DNA from: Treponema sp.
GTDB taxonomy: Bacteria; Spirochaetota; Spirochaetia; Treponematales; Treponemataceae
DNA length: 17,555 bases
NCBI GenBank assembly: GCA_017963165.1
Contig: JAGCTZ010000164.1
Location: forward strand, 1 to 17,555
Reading direction: 5' to 3'
Of this stretch, positions 15,693 through 17,555 are shown one piece after another. How positions within the stretch are numbered: the stretch's first letter is position 1; the number at the start of each line of letters is the position of its first letter. A program made the translations under genes and the position numbers. The notes under the pieces are model-generated. The model ran no database searches, was not told the DNA's origin, and was given only the letters and a program-made list of their open reading frames with translations.

Positions 15693-17255
15693 ATGACATT
15701 ACATTTGCTTGGACTTATTATTGCATTTGTGCTTTACCTTGGCCTTATGGTTTTTGTAGGTATCAGAAGCGCAAAGAACAATAATTCTGCTTCGGACTTC
15801 TTCCTTGGTGGAAGAAAAGTTGGACCTTGGGTAACAGCCCTTTCTGCAGAAGCATCTGACTCATCTGCATGGGTTTTGATGGGACTCCCTGGTCTTTGCT
15901 ACCTTGGCGGTTTTAAAGAAACATTCTGGACAGCCATTGGACTTATTGTAGGTACATATCTTGCATGGCTTTTTATTGCAAAACCTTTACGTAAGTGTTC
16001 TGTAGTTTATAAAGACTCTATCACAATTCCTGAATTCCTTACAAACCGCTTTAATGACAAGACACACATTCTTTCAATCGTATCTGTATTCTTTATTGTA
16101 GTTTTCTTTACAATCTATACAGCTTCAGGATTTGTTGCCTGTGCAAAGCTTTTCCGTTCAGTATTCGGCCTTGACTGGAATACAGGTCTTTTAATTGGAT
16201 TTGTAATCATCCTTTCATATACAATCCTTGGTGGTTACCGCGCCGTTTGTACAACAGACTTTATCCAGGGATCTTTGATTTTCATAGCCTTCATAGTTTC
16301 CGGAATTGTAATTGTTGCATCTCTTGGAGGTTTTGGTAACGCAACAGATCAGGTTCAAAGCTTTACACAGCGAGCCATGAACGGAGAATTCGGTGCCGCA
16401 ATGCTCAAATCCTTTACAGGAAACCAGAGTTTCAGCGCCATGTCTGCAGTTTCCGCTTTTGCATGGTGTCTCGGTTACTTTGGTATGCCACACATCATCA
16501 TCCGCTTTATGGGCTGCCGTTCAAACAAAGAAATTAAAACAGCCCGCCGCGTAGGAATTGTATGGATGATAATCTCTTACATTGGTGCAGTTTTGATTGG
16601 TGCACTTGGTACAGCATATCTTTTGAACAATGGAATCATCCTTGGTGCAGACCCAGCCGAAGTTACAACAGCAGGTCTTAAGGTTTTAGGAACAGGAACT
16701 CAGGAAGCTGTATTCAGTGAAACAGTTCTTAAGATGTTTCCGGCCTTTATTGCAGGTCTCTTCCTTTGTGGTATTCTTGCCGCTTCTATGTCTACAGCAG
16801 ACTCACAGCTTCTTTCTGCAAGTTCTGCAATCGGTCAGGATATTTTCAAAGGTCTTATTAAAAAAGATGCAGATGACAAAAAGGTTCTTCTTGTAAGCCG
16901 TATAAGCGTATTTGTAATTGCTCTTCTTGGACTCTTGCTTGCTCTTAATCCAGAAAGCTCAATCTTTGGTCTTGTAAGCTTTGCATGGTCTGGTTTTGGC
17001 GGCACATTTGGTCCTCTTATTCTGCTTGCTCTCTACTGGAAACGTACAACAGCACCAGGAGCAATTGCAGGTCTTATCTGTGGTGGAATTACAGATGTAG
17101 CATGGCACTATCTCCACGGCGGCATTTTTGATGTTTACGAAATTCTCCCGGCCTTTATCGTATGTCTTATCGTAACTGTAGTAGTTTCTCTCCTCACAAA
17201 ACAGGATGCAGAAGTTGCTGCTAAGTTTGATGAATACAAGGCATTGGAAGATTAA
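15693..17255 (+). CDS. putP: Sodium/solute symporter of the PutP (Na+/proline) type, 520 aa
   Basis: Secondary transporter of the SSS family (LeuT fold) that imports a solute, most likely proline, driven by the sodium gradient. It sits in the cytoplasmic membrane with about 13 helices, which fits its length and hydrophobic pattern. Diagnostic PutP motifs: SDFFLGGRKVGPWVTALS near 34-51, then ASDSSAWVLMGLPG near 54-67 (helix 2, where PutP places sodium and proline ligands), ITIPEFLTNRF near 110-120, and GILAASMSTADSQLLSASSA in the second half, with the Ser/Thr pair of the second sodium site. The C-terminus is a short polar tail. It has its own promoter and GAGGT ribosome site, and stands alone between a structured element and a terminator. 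Substrate specificity within SSS is hard to fix by eye, so proline is likely but not certain. Confidence 0.92.
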   Translation: MTLHLLGLIIAFVLYLGLMVFVGIRSAKNNNSASDFFLGGRKVGPWVTALSAEASDSSAWVLMGLPGLCYLGGFKETFWTAIGLIVGTYLAWLFIAKPLRKCSVVYKDSITIPEFLTNRFNDKTHILSIVSVFFIVVFFTIYTASGFVACAKLFRSVFGLDWNTGLLIGFVIILSYTILGGYRAVCTTDFIQGSLIFIAFIVSGIVIVASLGGFGNATDQVQSFTQRAMNGEFGAAMLKSFTGNQSFSAMSAVSAFAWCLGYFGMPHIIIRFMGCRSNKEIKTARRVGIVWMIISYIGAVLIGALGTAYLLNNGIILGADPAEVTTAGLKVLGTGTQEAVFSETVLKMFPAFIAGLFLCGILAASMSTADSQLLSASSAIGQDIFKGLIKKDADDKKVLLVSRISVFVIALLGLLLALNPESSIFGLVSFAWSGFGGTFGPLILLALYWKRTTAPGAIAGLICGGITDVAWHYLHGGIFDVYEILPAFIVCLIVTVVVSLLTKQDAEVAAKFDEYKALED

Positions 17256-17288
17256 ATAAACCGCGGTCCCCGGGCTGCCTGGGTTCCC

Positions 17289-17379
17289 TGAGCCTGTCGA
17301 AGGGCCGAATATAAAAAAAGGAGGGGCGCCTGCCCCTCGCTCCAGCCATAAAAAAAATACGGTGGTTTCGACAAGCTCA
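17289..17379. repeat. Inverted repeat TGAGC-n-TGTCGAA
   Basis: TGAGCcTGTCGAA (17289-17301) and TTCGACAaGCTCA (17367-17379) are complementary except for one base. The CCTGAGCCTGTCGAAGGG form is a motif I recall as highly repeated between genes in several bacterial genomes. The right arm forms the loop of the terminator at 17350-17396. Upstream of it, the C/G-rich 17261-17283 stretch also contains small palindromes (CCGCGG, CCCGGG). Confidence 0.7.
17321..17338. other. GC-rich hairpin downstream of putP
   Basis: GAGGGGC-gcct-GCCCCTC is a perfect 7-bp stem with a 4-nt loop. It follows a run of seven A, so on the minus strand it would be followed by a T-run and could terminate the converging gene. 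Confidence 0.6.
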
Positions 17380-17396
17380 AACACCGTATTTTTTTT
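17350..17396. terminator. Bidirectional terminator between putP and the converging gene
   Basis: AAAAAAAATACGGTG (17350-17364) and CACCGTATTTTTTTT (17382-17396) form a perfect 15-bp stem with a 17-nt loop. Eight T close it on either strand. It separates putP from the partial minus-strand gene that ends at 17431. Confidence 0.88.
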
Positions 17397-17430
17397 ACGT
17401 CTTACGCTACCCCCTCTCCTATGTTTTTTG

Positions 17431-17555
17431 TCAAGAGCAAGTTAGATTAATTTTTTCTCCAGCCCTATTATTCGCATAGAATAATGCTTCTTCTGCAAGT
17501 TTTGAAATTCTTTCATCAGAAGAAATGAACTTTTTTGGTTCATAGCACTGATTAT
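17431..17555 (-). CDS. 3' end of an unidentified minus-strand gene, 40 aa visible
   Basis: Reading leftwards from the window edge, one frame is open for 40 codons to a TGA at 17433-17431. It includes YEPKKFISSDERISKLAEE and ends NLTCS. The codon choice (GAA, GCA, CTT, TCT) resembles the other genes and the frame stops just past the bidirectional terminator, as expected for a real gene. The fragment is too short to assign. It has no recognisable motif; ISSDERISKLAEEALFYA looks helical. A second frame is also open here, so this call is moderate. Confidence 0.5.
   Translation of the reverse strand, partial: NQCYEPKKFISSDERISKLAEEALFYANNRAGEKINLTCS

Overview
This 17.6 kb window is AT-rich bacterial chromosome with short intergenic gaps. 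The gene mix and protein motifs suggest a gut- or rumen-type Treponema or a related spirochete. The clues are the MraY variant with a PTGAG motif, a TrpR-like repressor, a TIGR03905-type protein and a GH95 glycosidase. No rRNA or other marker is present, so the taxon is an inference. I saw no phage, transposase, integrase, CRISPR array or tRNA.

Layout. 1-325: a structured 101-bp repeat, two candidate promoters and a 5'-leader hairpin in front of groEL (326-1951, +). 1952-2347: a nested inverted repeat/terminator, a C-rich stretch and a 13-unit heptamer array that ends against the promoter of an HD-GYP gene (2348-3718, +). 3748-5137: a small TSCPD-type protein and ychF, then a clear terminator. 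5263-6333: an exported nuclease-like lipoprotein, overlapping tail to tail with an orphan-looking DNA adenine methyltransferase (6310-7503, -). 7504-7597: a 94-bp divergent promoter region. 7598-10340: a diverged PurH-like protein, then an MraY-like transferase (+). 10366-13053: a GH95 glycosidase downstream of a trpR-like gene (-). 13054-13353: the second copy of the 101-bp repeat. 13354-15347: an Mrp/NBP35 ATPase followed by a NagZ-type GH3 lipoprotein (-). 15348-15692: another large structured inverted repeat. 15693-17255: a PutP-type Na+ symporter (+). 17256-17430: repeats and a bidirectional terminator. 17431 to the end: the 3' end of a further minus-strand gene.

How the genes work together. 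This is mostly a patchwork of short housekeeping units, not one pathway. Protein quality control (GroEL), translation/stress GTPase (YchF), Fe-S assembly (Mrp), peptidoglycan synthesis and turnover (MraY, NagZ-like), c-di-GMP turnover (HD-GYP), glycan use (GH95) and amino-acid uptake (PutP) sit side by side.

The least ordinary content is in signals and intergenic DNA. (1) Two copies of a 101-bp element, 100% identical and 13 kb apart, fold as a closing stem with two inner hairpins; each is followed by the same promoter-like sequence. (2) Five genes have a -10 hexamer only 6-9 nt from the ATG and no Shine-Dalgarno, which predicts leaderless mRNAs. (3) The GH3 gene encodes a full lipoprotein signal peptide but has no ATG, GTG or TTG in front of it; an ATT start is the best candidate. 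(4) A heptamer array abuts a promoter. (5) Several intergenic elements share one layout: A-tract and T-tract outer arms around nested, often GC-rich hairpins.
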